DNA from: Clostridia bacterium
Lineage (GTDB): Bacteria > Bacillota_A > Clostridia > Christensenellales > UBA1750
Direction of reading: 5' to 3'
NCBI GenBank assembly: GCA_017413675.1
Contig: JAFPSR010000071.1
Span: 1-25,115 of the forward strand
DNA length: 25,115 nucleotides
Part shown: positions 16,819 through 24,552 of the stretch, one piece after another
Layout: every line of letters begins with the position of its first letter
Position numbering within the stretch: position 1 is the first letter of the stretch
Program-made: the position numbers and the translations under genes
The notes under the pieces: model-generated
What the model was told of the DNA's origin: nothing
What the model saw: only the letters and a program-made list of their open reading frames with translations
The model's database searches: none

Positions 16819-18290
16819 ACAGTGAATATCTGCAGCGAGGTTATGTTACCTATGAAGATTTCGGCGCCGCCGGGGACGCCGAGCACGACGATACGCAGGC
16901 ACTCTATGATACGCATGTGTTCGCCAATGAGAACCATCTGAAAGTCAAAGCCAGATGGGATGCAAATTATTATATCGGAGGCCGGGAACTGGTCATCCCC
17001 ATTGAAACGGACACAGATTGGGGCAGTGCTCATTTTGTGATCGATGACCGGGATACGGAAAACAACAAAGCCCCCATATTCCTCGTGGATTCCAGACAGC
17101 AGCCCGTCCCGCTCGCCCTAGAATCCCTTCGCAGGGATCAGAAAAAGCTGGATGTCACTCTGCCATGGGACTGTTATGTCACAGTAGAAAACAGCGACAT
17201 CCGTCATTTCATCCGTTTCGGACCGAACCAGAACAACGGGAGTGCACAGACAGACTGCTTTATCCTGCGCAGGGACGGAACTGTCGACAGCCCGATCGAT
17301 TGGGATTATGACACATTCACATCTATCCGGGCCATCCCGATGGATTTGGAACCTCTGACCCTTTCCGGCGGCATCTTTACGACCATCGCAAACCAGGGGC
17401 CCTCAGTATATAATTATTTTGAACGGAATATCCTGATCCGCCGTTCCAACACGACCGTTGACGGCACCGTCCACTACGTATGCGGTGAACTGTCCCACGG
17501 CTGCCCCTACAACGGGTTCATTCATGCCGTGGACTGCGCGAACATCGTGTTCCGGAATCTGTTTTCCACCGGGCATAAGATGTATTACACAATCGGGAGT
17601 GCCGGCGTTTCCGTCCCTATGGGTTCCTATGACCTGCGTGCCGGACATATCATCAACTTTACGATGGAAAACTGCAGGACAAACAATATTCTGGACCGTT
17701 CCCACTGGGGCACCATTGCCACAGACTTCTGCAAGAATATCCTGCTCGACCATTGCGAACTTTCCCGCATCGATACGCATCAGGGAGTGTCCGGAACCTA
17801 TGTCCTGAAAAATTCCTCATTCGGACACATGGGGATCAAGGCCATAGGAAGAGGGAGAATCCTGGTGGAAAACGTGACAACCTACGGCCCGAACCTGGTC
17901 GAATTCCGCAATGATTACGGAAGCACCTGGGAAGGCTCCGTGGAGATCCGGAATACGCGCTATATCCCGAAATGCGGCGAAACTGCCGTCCCTGTCCTGT
18001 TTGCCGTCCAGAACAACGGCATGCATAATTTCGGGTATCCTTGTTTCATGCCGGAAAGCATCCTGATTGACGGGCTCGAGATCGCAGATGACCATGTCCC
18101 CGATTCGTATCAGGGCCCGTACGTATTCAGCGATCCGGATGCCCCAACCGGTTTCGAAGCAGGGCCGCTGACCGATCCGCGCCCATTCCCCTACTCCCCG
18201 ACCAGGACACTTATCCTGAGGAATATCCGTACCCACAGCGGGAAAAAAATCATTCTTTCCCTGAATCCATCCTTTACATTGGGAAAATAA
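16815..18290 (+). CDS. Right-handed beta-helix (pectate-lyase-superfamily) protein
   Basis: This 491-residue protein starts with VTYEDFGAAGD (11-21) and DDTQAL (25-30), the usual opening of the pectate lyase 3/GH28-type beta-helix fold. It then shows many short Asn-rich repeats of the form ILLDHCELSRI, YVLKNSSFGHMG and ILVENVTTYGP, as expected for stacked helix coils between about 200 and 480. The family includes polysaccharide lyases, polygalacturonases and carbohydrate epimerases; no decisive catalytic residues were identified, so the reaction is open. There is no signal peptide, so the protein is probably cytoplasmic. It is coupled to the GNAT upstream by a four-base overlap, and the aldo/keto reductase starts 24 bases downstream. 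Confidence 0.82.
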   Translation: MNSEYLQRGYVTYEDFGAAGDAEHDDTQALYDTHVFANENHLKVKARWDANYYIGGRELVIPIETDTDWGSAHFVIDDRDTENNKAPIFLVDSRQQPVPLALESLRRDQKKLDVTLPWDCYVTVENSDIRHFIRFGPNQNNGSAQTDCFILRRDGTVDSPIDWDYDTFTSIRAIPMDLEPLTLSGGIFTTIANQGPSVYNYFERNILIRRSNTTVDGTVHYVCGELSHGCPYNGFIHAVDCANIVFRNLFSTGHKMYYTIGSAGVSVPMGSYDLRAGHIINFTMENCRTNNILDRSHWGTIATDFCKNILLDHCELSRIDTHQGVSGTYVLKNSSFGHMGIKAIGRGRILVENVTTYGPNLVEFRNDYGSTWEGSVEIRNTRYIPKCGETAVPVLFAVQNNGMHNFGYPCFMPESILIDGLEIADDHVPDSYQGPYVFSDPDAPTGFEAGPLTDPRPFPYSPTRTLILRNIRTHSGKKIILSLNPSFTLGK

Positions 18291-18314
18291 CCAGATCAGA
18301 CAGGAGAAGCCATC

Positions 18315-19412
18315 ATGAAGTACAGAATCTGCCGAAAAACCGGTGACAACATCAGCGAAATCGGACTCGGATCTTCCACGATCGTCGAGTCTTCCGAGAA
18401 AGACGGTCTTCTTGCACTGGAATGTGCTTTCGAAGGCGGAATCAACTATTATGACATGGGTTCCGGAGACGGGAAATGCTTCCCGCTGTACGGAAAAGCC
18501 TTCTCTTCCGTCCGCGACAGGATTTTCTACCAGATTCATTTCGGGGCCGATTATACCAGGGGAACCTATGGATGGACGCTGGATCTTGATACCATAAAAC
18601 GCTCTGTGAATTGGCAGATGACCAACCTGAAAACCGATTACATCAATTACGGCTTCATCCACTGCCAGGATGAGGACCGGGACTGGAAGGCCTTTCAGGA
18701 TCACGGGATTCTCGATTACATGCTTGCGCTGAAAAAGGCAGGCGTGATCCGGCATATTGGCGTGTCTTCCCATACCCCTTCCGTTGCCCGGAACATTCTG
18801 GATACAGCCGATATCGATATGATGATGTTCTCCGTCAATCCGGCCTACGACTACGGAGAAGGAGATCTGGCCTACGGAAGCGCGGAAGAACGCATGGACC
18901 TGTACCGCCGTTGTGAAAGGGACGGGATCGGGATTTCCGTGATGAAGACATTCTCCTCCGGCCAGCTCCTCAACGCCTCCGTTTCTCCTTTCGGCAGGGC
19001 GCTGACCATCTATCAGTGCATCCGCTATGCGCTGGACAAACCGGGGATCCTGACCGTCCTTCCCGGCGCAAGGAACGTGGATGAAGTCCGCCGCCTGCTT
19101 GCCTACTATGACCAGCCCGAAGAGGAAACCGATTATTCCATCCTTGCCTCCTTTGCCCCCGCCCAGGCCAGCGGGAAGTGTGTTTACTGCAATCACTGCA
19201 AACCCTGCCCCGTCGGATTGGACATCGGCCTGATCAACAAATACTATGACCTGTCCCGTGCCGGGGACCATCTGGCAGAAGAGCATTACCGGACACTGGC
19301 ACTGCACGCCTCCGACTGCATCGGGTGCGGGCACTGCGATGACCGTTGTCCCTTCCATGTACATCAGAGCACACGAATGCAGGAGATCGACGCCTATTTC
19401 CGCAGCCTGTAA
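18315..19412 (+). CDS. Aldo/keto reductase with C-terminal two-[4Fe-4S] ferredoxin domain
   Basis: This 365-residue protein has an aldo/keto reductase barrel (1-265) followed by a ferredoxin-like tail. The tail has C289xxC292xxC295xxC298P and C335xxC338xxC341xxxC345P, eight cysteines suited to two [4Fe-4S] clusters. In the barrel, Asp47, Tyr59 and His116 match the usual catalytic tetrad, but the position of the catalytic lysine (residue 75, in FYQIHFG) is His. I recall the same change in other clostridial iron-sulfur members (an AAHLG-type block), so it may define a subfamily and not a defect. AGGAGA precedes the ATG. It is the last gene of the run. It may oxidise or reduce a sugar-derived carbonyl, coupled to ferredoxin. 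Confidence 0.88.
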   Translation: MKYRICRKTGDNISEIGLGSSTIVESSEKDGLLALECAFEGGINYYDMGSGDGKCFPLYGKAFSSVRDRIFYQIHFGADYTRGTYGWTLDLDTIKRSVNWQMTNLKTDYINYGFIHCQDEDRDWKAFQDHGILDYMLALKKAGVIRHIGVSSHTPSVARNILDTADIDMMMFSVNPAYDYGEGDLAYGSAEERMDLYRRCERDGIGISVMKTFSSGQLLNASVSPFGRALTIYQCIRYALDKPGILTVLPGARNVDEVRRLLAYYDQPEEETDYSILASFAPAQASGKCVYCNHCKPCPVGLDIGLINKYYDLSRAGDHLAEEHYRTLALHASDCIGCGHCDDRCPFHVHQSTRMQEIDAYFRSL

Positions 19413-19464
19413 AGTCCTGCCCTATCCCCGGCCCAGCGGGATGCCCGTCAGGTCCAAAATCCAG

Positions 19465-19491
19465 AAACGCCCGGACAAGTCCGGGCGTTTT
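19465..19491. terminator. Bidirectional terminator between convergent genes
   Basis: AAACGCCCGGA pairs with TCCGGGCGTTT around a four-base loop, with T-tracts on both strands. It closes the plus-strand operon ending at 19412 and the minus-strand trio ending at 19504. Confidence 0.9.
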
Positions 19492-19503
19492 CTTGATCCG
19501 TTT

Positions 19504-19941
19504 TCAGCGGTTGGCGTCGTATTCCCTGTAGGCATCTACTTTCCTGCCGGAACGTTCATTGTATACGAACGTGCAGCTGAGATAAGCTTCAATCAGTTCC
19601 CTGGCAAGCATATTCCCGACTGTCTGGCTTCCGATCGTGATGATATTGCAGTTATTGCTCAGGCAGGCACGTTTGGCACTGTAAACATCGGCGACATTGG
19701 CGGCAAAAGCACCTTTTACCTTGTTCGCGGCAAGCATTACCCCGATCCCGGTCCCGCAGAACAGGATACCCCGGTCGAAGTTCCCCGCGGCTACCTGCTC
19801 GGCCGCCCGGATGGCCACATGGGCATAGATCGGATCATCACTGCCGAAATCCGTCACCTCATGGCCAAGACTTCTGACAAATTCCATCATTTCCAGTTTG
19901 AGTGCAGTCGCATTCGGGTCACACCCCATGGCAATCTTCAT
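19504..19941 (-). CDS. RpiB/LacAB-family sugar-phosphate isomerase with altered active site
   Basis: This 145-residue protein has the RpiB fold: the start MKIAMGCDPNATALKL, SDDPIYAHVAIRAAEQV and the catalytic cysteine loop FCGTGIGVMLAANKVKGAFAA with Cys62. Compared with E. coli RpiB, the Asp-His near residue 9 is Asp-Pro here (GCDPN), and the His of the QHND segment is Ser (residue 95-98 region, SNNC). These changes argue against plain ribose-5-phosphate isomerisation and resemble what I recall for tetrulose-phosphate isomerases (DerI/EryI type). It is the last gene of the minus-strand trio; its ATG overlaps the kinase stop by four bases, with AAAGGAGA (19948-19955) as ribosome site. The isomerase class is firm, the substrate is not. 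Confidence 0.85.
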   Translation of the reverse strand: MKIAMGCDPNATALKLEMMEFVRSLGHEVTDFGSDDPIYAHVAIRAAEQVAAGNFDRGILFCGTGIGVMLAANKVKGAFAANVADVYSAKRACLSNNCNIITIGSQTVGNMLARELIEAYLSCTFVYNERSGRKVDAYREYDANR

Positions 19942-21626
19942 CTTGATTCTCCTTTATCCGGACTCTGCAGTCCGGCTTCCTTTCTGATCGCAATCATATT
20001 TTTCATCGGATTGGTTCCCGTTGTCCCGAAATACAGGTACAGTTTCCTGTACTCCTGATAAAGCCGGTCATAGATTCCCACATTCGCAGGGATTGGATGG
20101 ATCACGCAGCGGATTGGTTTCACCAGTCTCTGGATTGCTTCCGTTGCATTCTGTATTCCGCATTCCTCCCCGGCTGCTGTCAGCGCATATACGGCACTGC
20201 CCAACGCCCCGCATTCCGCCGTATCCGCGAGCGCTATATCCCGGTTCAGTACGTCAGCGTAGATCTGCAGGAGCATCCTGTTTTTCTGTGCAATTCCACC
20301 GGCAGCCACGCATTTTTCAATCCGTACTCCATGCGAAGTATAGTTCTCCACAATCATCCGGTTCCCGAAGGCGGTAGCTTCCACAAGGGCCCGGAAAATA
20401 TCTTCCGCCCTTGTCTGCAGGTTCATCCCCAGGATCATGCCGGTCAGTTCCCCGTCCATCAGGGTAGACCGTGTCCCGTTCCACCAGTCCAGTGCCAACA
20501 AACCGCTCTGACCCGGTTTCAGGCGGGATGCCTTTTCCGTAAGCAGTTCCAGTACGGATATTTTCCGTTCCGCAGCTTCGGATCGATATGCCTCCGGTAC
20601 CAGGTGCTCCTCCAGCCAGGAGAAGTGATCCCCCACACAGCATTGCCCGGATTCCAATCCGTAAAAACCGGGCAGGATTCCATCCCGGATACAGCCATTG
20701 GATCCCGGAACCTCATGGAATTCCCGGCTGAGTGTCAGCTGACAGGCACTGGTTCCGATCACGCTTGCCAGGATCCCGCTCTCCGTGACCCCGGTCGCAG
20801 CCACCGTAGTCAGGGAATCTCCCTGGCATACCGCCACAGGGGTTCCCTCCTGCAAACCGGTTCTGGCAGCCCCGGCCGCATCGATAAAGCCGGCAATAGT
20901 GCCCGGACTCCTGACGGGAATGGAAAAGATCTTCTCCCGCAGGGCAAGGAGATTCGGATCCAGGGCACACAGGAATGCATCCGAAGGATCCTTCCCGGCA
21001 TACAATCCCCGGTATCCCGCCATCCCGAGATTCCGGACCATAGTACCTGTCATTCGGAATGTAATCCAGTCCCCGGCTTCCAGGAAATAGGACGTTTCCG
21101 CAAACAGATCCGGATCACGGTGCAGTGTTTCCCATACTTTGGGGAGCAGATACTCCGGGGAAACAGTCCCTCCCGACCAGGAAAGGAAGCTTTCCCCTCT
21201 CTGCTGCGCTGTTTCATTGATCCTGTCCGCTTCTGCCTGGGCGCTGTGATGTTTCCACAGTTTCACATAAGCCTGTGTCCTGCCCCTGTACTTGTCGAGA
21301 TAACACAGCGGCGTACCTTCCCGGGTCAGGGGGAGCACGGTGCAGAAAGTGAAATCCGTCCCGACAGCGAGTACGCTCTTCGGGTCAATCCGGCCTTTTT
21401 CCAGGACGGATCGGATTACGTTTCCCAACCCTTCCTCATACTCACGGGGATCCTGATAACAGGCCAGCGGTTCCACCGCGGTCCCGTCCGGAAGACATTC
21501 ATCCATGCATCCGTGCGGATAGGCATAGCTTGCGGAAGCAGCCTCCTCGCCGGAATCTGTCCGGAAAGCCGCCGCACGTACGGACAGAGTCCCGAAATCG
21601 ATCCCGATCACGTATTTTTTATCCAT
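19938..21626 (-). CDS. FGGY carbohydrate kinase, ribulokinase (AraB)-like
   Basis: This 562-residue kinase phosphorylates a sugar or polyol using ATP in the cytoplasm. It has the first phosphate-binding loop GIDFGTLSVRA (8-18), VKLWKHHSAQAEADRI (121-136, close to the E. coli AraB block), the probable catalytic base Asp270 in CQGDSLTTVAATG, the second phosphate loop SVIGTSAC (288-295) and the C-terminal VAAGGIAQKNRMLLQIYADV. The overall layout matches ribulokinase better than xylulokinase or glycerol kinase. The ATG at 21626 is used: it is preceded by GAGGAA (21631-21636) and overlaps the end of the upstream dehydrogenase gene by eight bases. Without araA or araD nearby, the substrate may be ribulose, erythrulose or another ketose or polyol. 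Confidence 0.87.
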   Translation of the reverse strand: MDKKYVIGIDFGTLSVRAAAFRTDSGEEAASASYAYPHGCMDECLPDGTAVEPLACYQDPREYEEGLGNVIRSVLEKGRIDPKSVLAVGTDFTFCTVLPLTREGTPLCYLDKYRGRTQAYVKLWKHHSAQAEADRINETAQQRGESFLSWSGGTVSPEYLLPKVWETLHRDPDLFAETSYFLEAGDWITFRMTGTMVRNLGMAGYRGLYAGKDPSDAFLCALDPNLLALREKIFSIPVRSPGTIAGFIDAAGAARTGLQEGTPVAVCQGDSLTTVAATGVTESGILASVIGTSACQLTLSREFHEVPGSNGCIRDGILPGFYGLESGQCCVGDHFSWLEEHLVPEAYRSEAAERKISVLELLTEKASRLKPGQSGLLALDWWNGTRSTLMDGELTGMILGMNLQTRAEDIFRALVEATAFGNRMIVENYTSHGVRIEKCVAAGGIAQKNRMLLQIYADVLNRDIALADTAECGALGSAVYALTAAGEECGIQNATEAIQRLVKPIRCVIHPIPANVGIYDRLYQEYRKLYLYFGTTGTNPMKNMIAIRKEAGLQSPDKGESR

Positions 21627-22800
21627 AGTATTCCTCGGCCAGTTCCTCAGCCAGACGGCCGATCCTGCCGGTTTCCACAGCAAACTGCAGGATACTGTAC
21701 CGTTTCCGGACCGTATAGGCTTCTTTCAGCGTCCGTACAAACAGTTCACGGTCCACACCCACAGCCTGCGGATGCACCGGCAGCCCGACGGTCTGCAGAT
21801 ATGCCCGGCAGGCATCAGAAGACGGCATAATCTCAATCACTTCTCCGGGGAGGTCGTCCCGGAGTTTTTCAAACAGCCTGGCAATGACCGGAGTGGCAAT
21901 TCCAACCTTCGTCCCGTGGAAATGAATGGGCAGTCCCTTTTCGTGGAATTCCATCTCCCAGTAATGTCCCAGCATATGCTCCGCCCCGGATGCAGGTCTG
22001 GATAATCCGACAATACTCATGGCCACGCCGCACTGTACCAGTCCCTGGATCAGGAAACGGATAGATGTTTCATCCCGGTCCGCAATTCCCTGCGCATGGG
22101 CCAGCAGCGGTTCCACACACTGCCTGACCAGCGTTGCTGTCGTATCACAATAATATTCCCCGGCTGCACACTGGGCCAGTTTCCAGTCTGCCAGTGCGGT
22201 AAGCTTCCCCAACATATCCCCGAAGCCGGACTGGATCATGGCCATGGGAGCTTTCATCAGGATATCGGTATCCCCCACGACTGCCCGCGGCAGCACGGTC
22301 GGGACCGACAGTTTTCTGTTCTCACAGGTTATGGAAGAGGAATTGGAAACATACCCATCCATGGAAGGAGCCGTCGCCACAATCATATGCGGGATCCCCG
22401 TCAGCATGGAAGCGTATTTGCCAAGATCGTTGATTACACCTGATCCCACCCCGATCAGGAGCCCGGTATCCCTGCGCATGTTGATCAGGATCCTTCTCAG
22501 GGAAGTTTCATCCGGGAAGAGATCATGGTTCTTTTCGGAAGGAAACACATAATACTGGACATCCCGCTTGGCCTCTTCCAGGATTTTTCTCACGGTTTGC
22601 CCTGCAATCCTGTCTGTATTTTCATCTGCAAACAGGAAGATTTTGGCGTCTGGATGCAAAGCTGCGGCATCCGCAGCTTCCGGCAGAACTCCGGGTCCGA
22701 ACGAAAAATACTCCATCGGGAAGGAATGTGTCCTCCCGCAGGAACAGGAAAATGTCAGTCCCGGCATCTGATTGATCGGGAGATTCAGGATTTCATTCAT
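21619..22800 (-). CDS. sn-glycerol-1-phosphate dehydrogenase family protein (AraM-like)
   Basis: This 393-residue iron/zinc-dependent dehydrogenase belongs to the family of Bacillus AraM and archaeal EgsA, which interconverts glycerol-1-phosphate and dihydroxyacetone phosphate with NAD(P). Visible features are the cysteine-bearing N-terminal motif FSCSCGRTHSF (17-27), the nucleotide loop IGVGSGVINDLGKY (116-129), TAPSMDGYVSNSSSI (143-157) and the probable metal ligands Asp195 (GFGDMLGK), His275 (GAEHMLGH) and His295 (HFHGTKVG). The ATG at 22800 starts MNEILNLPINQ, which agrees with the family start; longer readings add an Arg-rich stretch that looks non-coding. It is the first gene of the trio and overlaps the kinase by eight bases. 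In this setting it may oxidise a different polyol. Confidence 0.87.
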   Translation of the reverse strand: MNEILNLPINQMPGLTFSCSCGRTHSFPMEYFSFGPGVLPEAADAAALHPDAKIFLFADENTDRIAGQTVRKILEEAKRDVQYYVFPSEKNHDLFPDETSLRRILINMRRDTGLLIGVGSGVINDLGKYASMLTGIPHMIVATAPSMDGYVSNSSSITCENRKLSVPTVLPRAVVGDTDILMKAPMAMIQSGFGDMLGKLTALADWKLAQCAAGEYYCDTTATLVRQCVEPLLAHAQGIADRDETSIRFLIQGLVQCGVAMSIVGLSRPASGAEHMLGHYWEMEFHEKGLPIHFHGTKVGIATPVIARLFEKLRDDLPGEVIEIMPSSDACRAYLQTVGLPVHPQAVGVDRELFVRTLKEAYTVRKRYSILQFAVETGRIGRLAEELAEEYYG

Positions 22801-22813
22801 TGAGGGCTTCCGG

Positions 22814-22830
22814 CGGCCGGAAAACGGCCG
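22814..22830 (-). other. GC-rich hairpin in the leader of the araM-like gene
   Basis: CGGCCG occurs at 22814-22819 and 22825-22830, separated by five bases, so the leader RNA can form a tight hairpin. It ends about 14 bases before the ATG at 22800, next to the weak ribosome site. Confidence 0.4.
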
Positions 22831-22893
22831 TCTTCTCCTTTCCGGACAGGTTGCTGCGACGCAAGGCATTTTGACTTCACAGATAATAAACTG

Positions 22894-22902
22894 ATTATAG
22901 CA
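22894..22902 (-). promoter_or_regulatory. Extended -10 promoter for the minus-strand trio
   Basis: On the minus strand TGCTATAAT gives a perfect -10 box (22894-22899) with the extended TG. No good -35 box is seen at 16-18 bases. It lies about 95 bases upstream of the ATG at 22800. Confidence 0.6.
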
Positions 22903-22963
22903 CACCTGCCCAAAAAAGATAACAAATCCGCAATTTGCCCTGCCCACAGGCCATAACTTGCTT

Positions 22964-22969
22964 TATAAT
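22964..22969 (+). promoter_or_regulatory. -10 box of a promoter for the M32 peptidase gene
   Basis: A perfect TATAAT lies 42 bases upstream of the ATG at 23012, with only a poor -35 region. Its position rules out a translation start as far upstream as 22958. Confidence 0.5.
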
Positions 22970-23011
22970 GAAAAGGAAACATATGGAATCAACCGAAAGG
23001 ATATTGGATTT

Positions 23012-24508
23012 ATGGAACAGAAAATTGCACAGTACAAAGCCTATCTGAAACGCCAGCATGCATTCGAACATGCTGCCGGCATCCTGCAATACGATATGGA
23101 AACGGTCATGCCCCGGGGCGCTGCAGAGGATTTCGCGGAAACCATGGGAATCCTTGCGGAAGAATCCTATAAAATGGAGACCGACCCGGAACTGATCGCC
23201 CTGGTCAAGGAACTGAGCGATCATCAGGAAGAACTGGATCCCATCACCCGCCGGGAAGTAGAAGTCCATCAGAAGAGTATCGACCGGATTTCCTGCATCC
23301 CCATGGAGGAATTCGTTGACTACAACCGGACGCAGTCCCAGGCCGTTACCGTATGGCAGAAGGCAAAGGTGGAAAACGATTTTGCCGCATTCCTGCCTTA
23401 TCTGAAGAAGATCATAGAGTATAACCGGAAATTTGCGCTCTATTATGCTCCGGATAAGGATCCCTACAATACGCTGCTGGACCAGTATGAGGAAGGCCTC
23501 ACCAAGGAAACACTCGATCCGTTCTTTGCCAACCTGGCTTCAGCCTTCCGTCCCCTGATCCGGGAAATCGTCAAAGTACGGGACCGTGTCGATGACCGTT
23601 TCCTGTTTGGTCATTTCCCGGTTTCACTGCAGAGGGAACTGTCCGACGACCTGATGCGTGTCCTGTGCATAGACCGCAACTATTGCGCCATCGGGGAAGT
23701 CGAACATCCCTTCACGACAAACTTCAGCAAACACGACGTCCGTATCACGACGCACTATCACGAGGACGCCCTGGCCTCTTCCTTCTACTCTGTCGTCCAT
23801 GAGGGCGGCCATGCCCTGTATGAACTGCATACCGGGGATGATCTGATCGGGTCCCCCCTGGCATCGGGGACGAGCATGGGGATCCATGAGTCCCAGTCCC
23901 GTCTGTTTGAAAACATGATCGGACGCAGCCGGGAGTTCGTGAACCTGGTATTCCCGAAGATTGTTTCTCTGTTCCCCGAACAGATGAAAGATGTCACCGC
24001 GGAAGCCTTCTACCGTGCCGTCAATAAGAGCGAACCTTCCCTGATCCGTACCGAAGCCGATGAGTTGACCTACTGCTTCCACATCATGATCCGCTATGAA
24101 CTGGAAAAACAACTGATTGCAGGAACCCTGCAGGCAGATGATCTTCCGGAAGCCTGGAACCGGATGTACCGGGAGTATCTGGGACTGGCTGTTCCGGATG
24201 ATACCCGGGGAGTTCTGCAGGACAGCCACTGGTCCGGCGGCAGTTTCGGCTATTTCCCGAGTTATGCCATCGGGTCCGCTTATGCCGCCCAGATCATGCA
24301 TGCCATGCAGAAAGACATCGACGTGGCACAGTCCATTTCCGCCGGCAGTCTGGAACCCGTAAACCGCTGGCTGACAGAAAAGATCTGGAAGTACGGCACG
24401 ATGCTTAAGCCGGGGGAAGTCATCCGCAATGCCTGCGGTGCCGATTTTGATCCCTGCTACTATATCGACTACCTGACGAAAAAATACAGTGAACTCTACA
24501 GGCTTTGA
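23012..24508 (+). CDS. M32-family metallocarboxypeptidase (carboxypeptidase Taq type)
   Basis: This 498-residue zinc carboxypeptidase removes C-terminal residues from peptides in the cytoplasm. All signature motifs are present in order: HPF (232-234), DVRIT (242-246), the zinc site HEGGH (263-267), IHESQSRLFEN (291-301) with the third ligand, an IRTEADE block, and GVLQDSHW near residue 405. The length is typical. The ATG at 23012 is chosen because GAAAGGA (22995-23001) is 10 bases upstream and a TATAAT at 22964-22969 excludes the longer reading. It is divergent from the araM-like gene and is followed after 44 bases by the FAD oxidoreductase gene without a visible terminator. Confidence 0.92.
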   Translation: MEQKIAQYKAYLKRQHAFEHAAGILQYDMETVMPRGAAEDFAETMGILAEESYKMETDPELIALVKELSDHQEELDPITRREVEVHQKSIDRISCIPMEEFVDYNRTQSQAVTVWQKAKVENDFAAFLPYLKKIIEYNRKFALYYAPDKDPYNTLLDQYEEGLTKETLDPFFANLASAFRPLIREIVKVRDRVDDRFLFGHFPVSLQRELSDDLMRVLCIDRNYCAIGEVEHPFTTNFSKHDVRITTHYHEDALASSFYSVVHEGGHALYELHTGDDLIGSPLASGTSMGIHESQSRLFENMIGRSREFVNLVFPKIVSLFPEQMKDVTAEAFYRAVNKSEPSLIRTEADELTYCFHIMIRYELEKQLIAGTLQADDLPEAWNRMYREYLGLAVPDDTRGVLQDSHWSGGSFGYFPSYAIGSAYAAQIMHAMQKDIDVAQSISAGSLEPVNRWLTEKIWKYGTMLKPGEVIRNACGADFDPCYYIDYLTKKYSELYRL

Positions 24509-24552
24509 TCGGCCCTGACTCCCCTGATTCGATTTCCATTGGAGGTGAACCC

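Noticed and set aside
17817..19364. Antisense open frame of 515 codons opposite the beta-helix and aldo/keto reductase genes
   Set aside because: It spans two clearly real genes and the gap between them; the protein has no family features.
19246..20058. Plus-strand open frame of 270 codons across the convergent terminator
   Set aside because: It reads through the end of the aldo/keto reductase in another frame, a strong hairpin and the back of the isomerase gene.
20097..21830. Plus-strand open frame of 577 codons opposite the kinase and dehydrogenase
   Set aside because: The minus-strand proteins carry full FGGY and AraM motifs; the plus-strand reading is Pro/Arg/Ser/His-rich noise.
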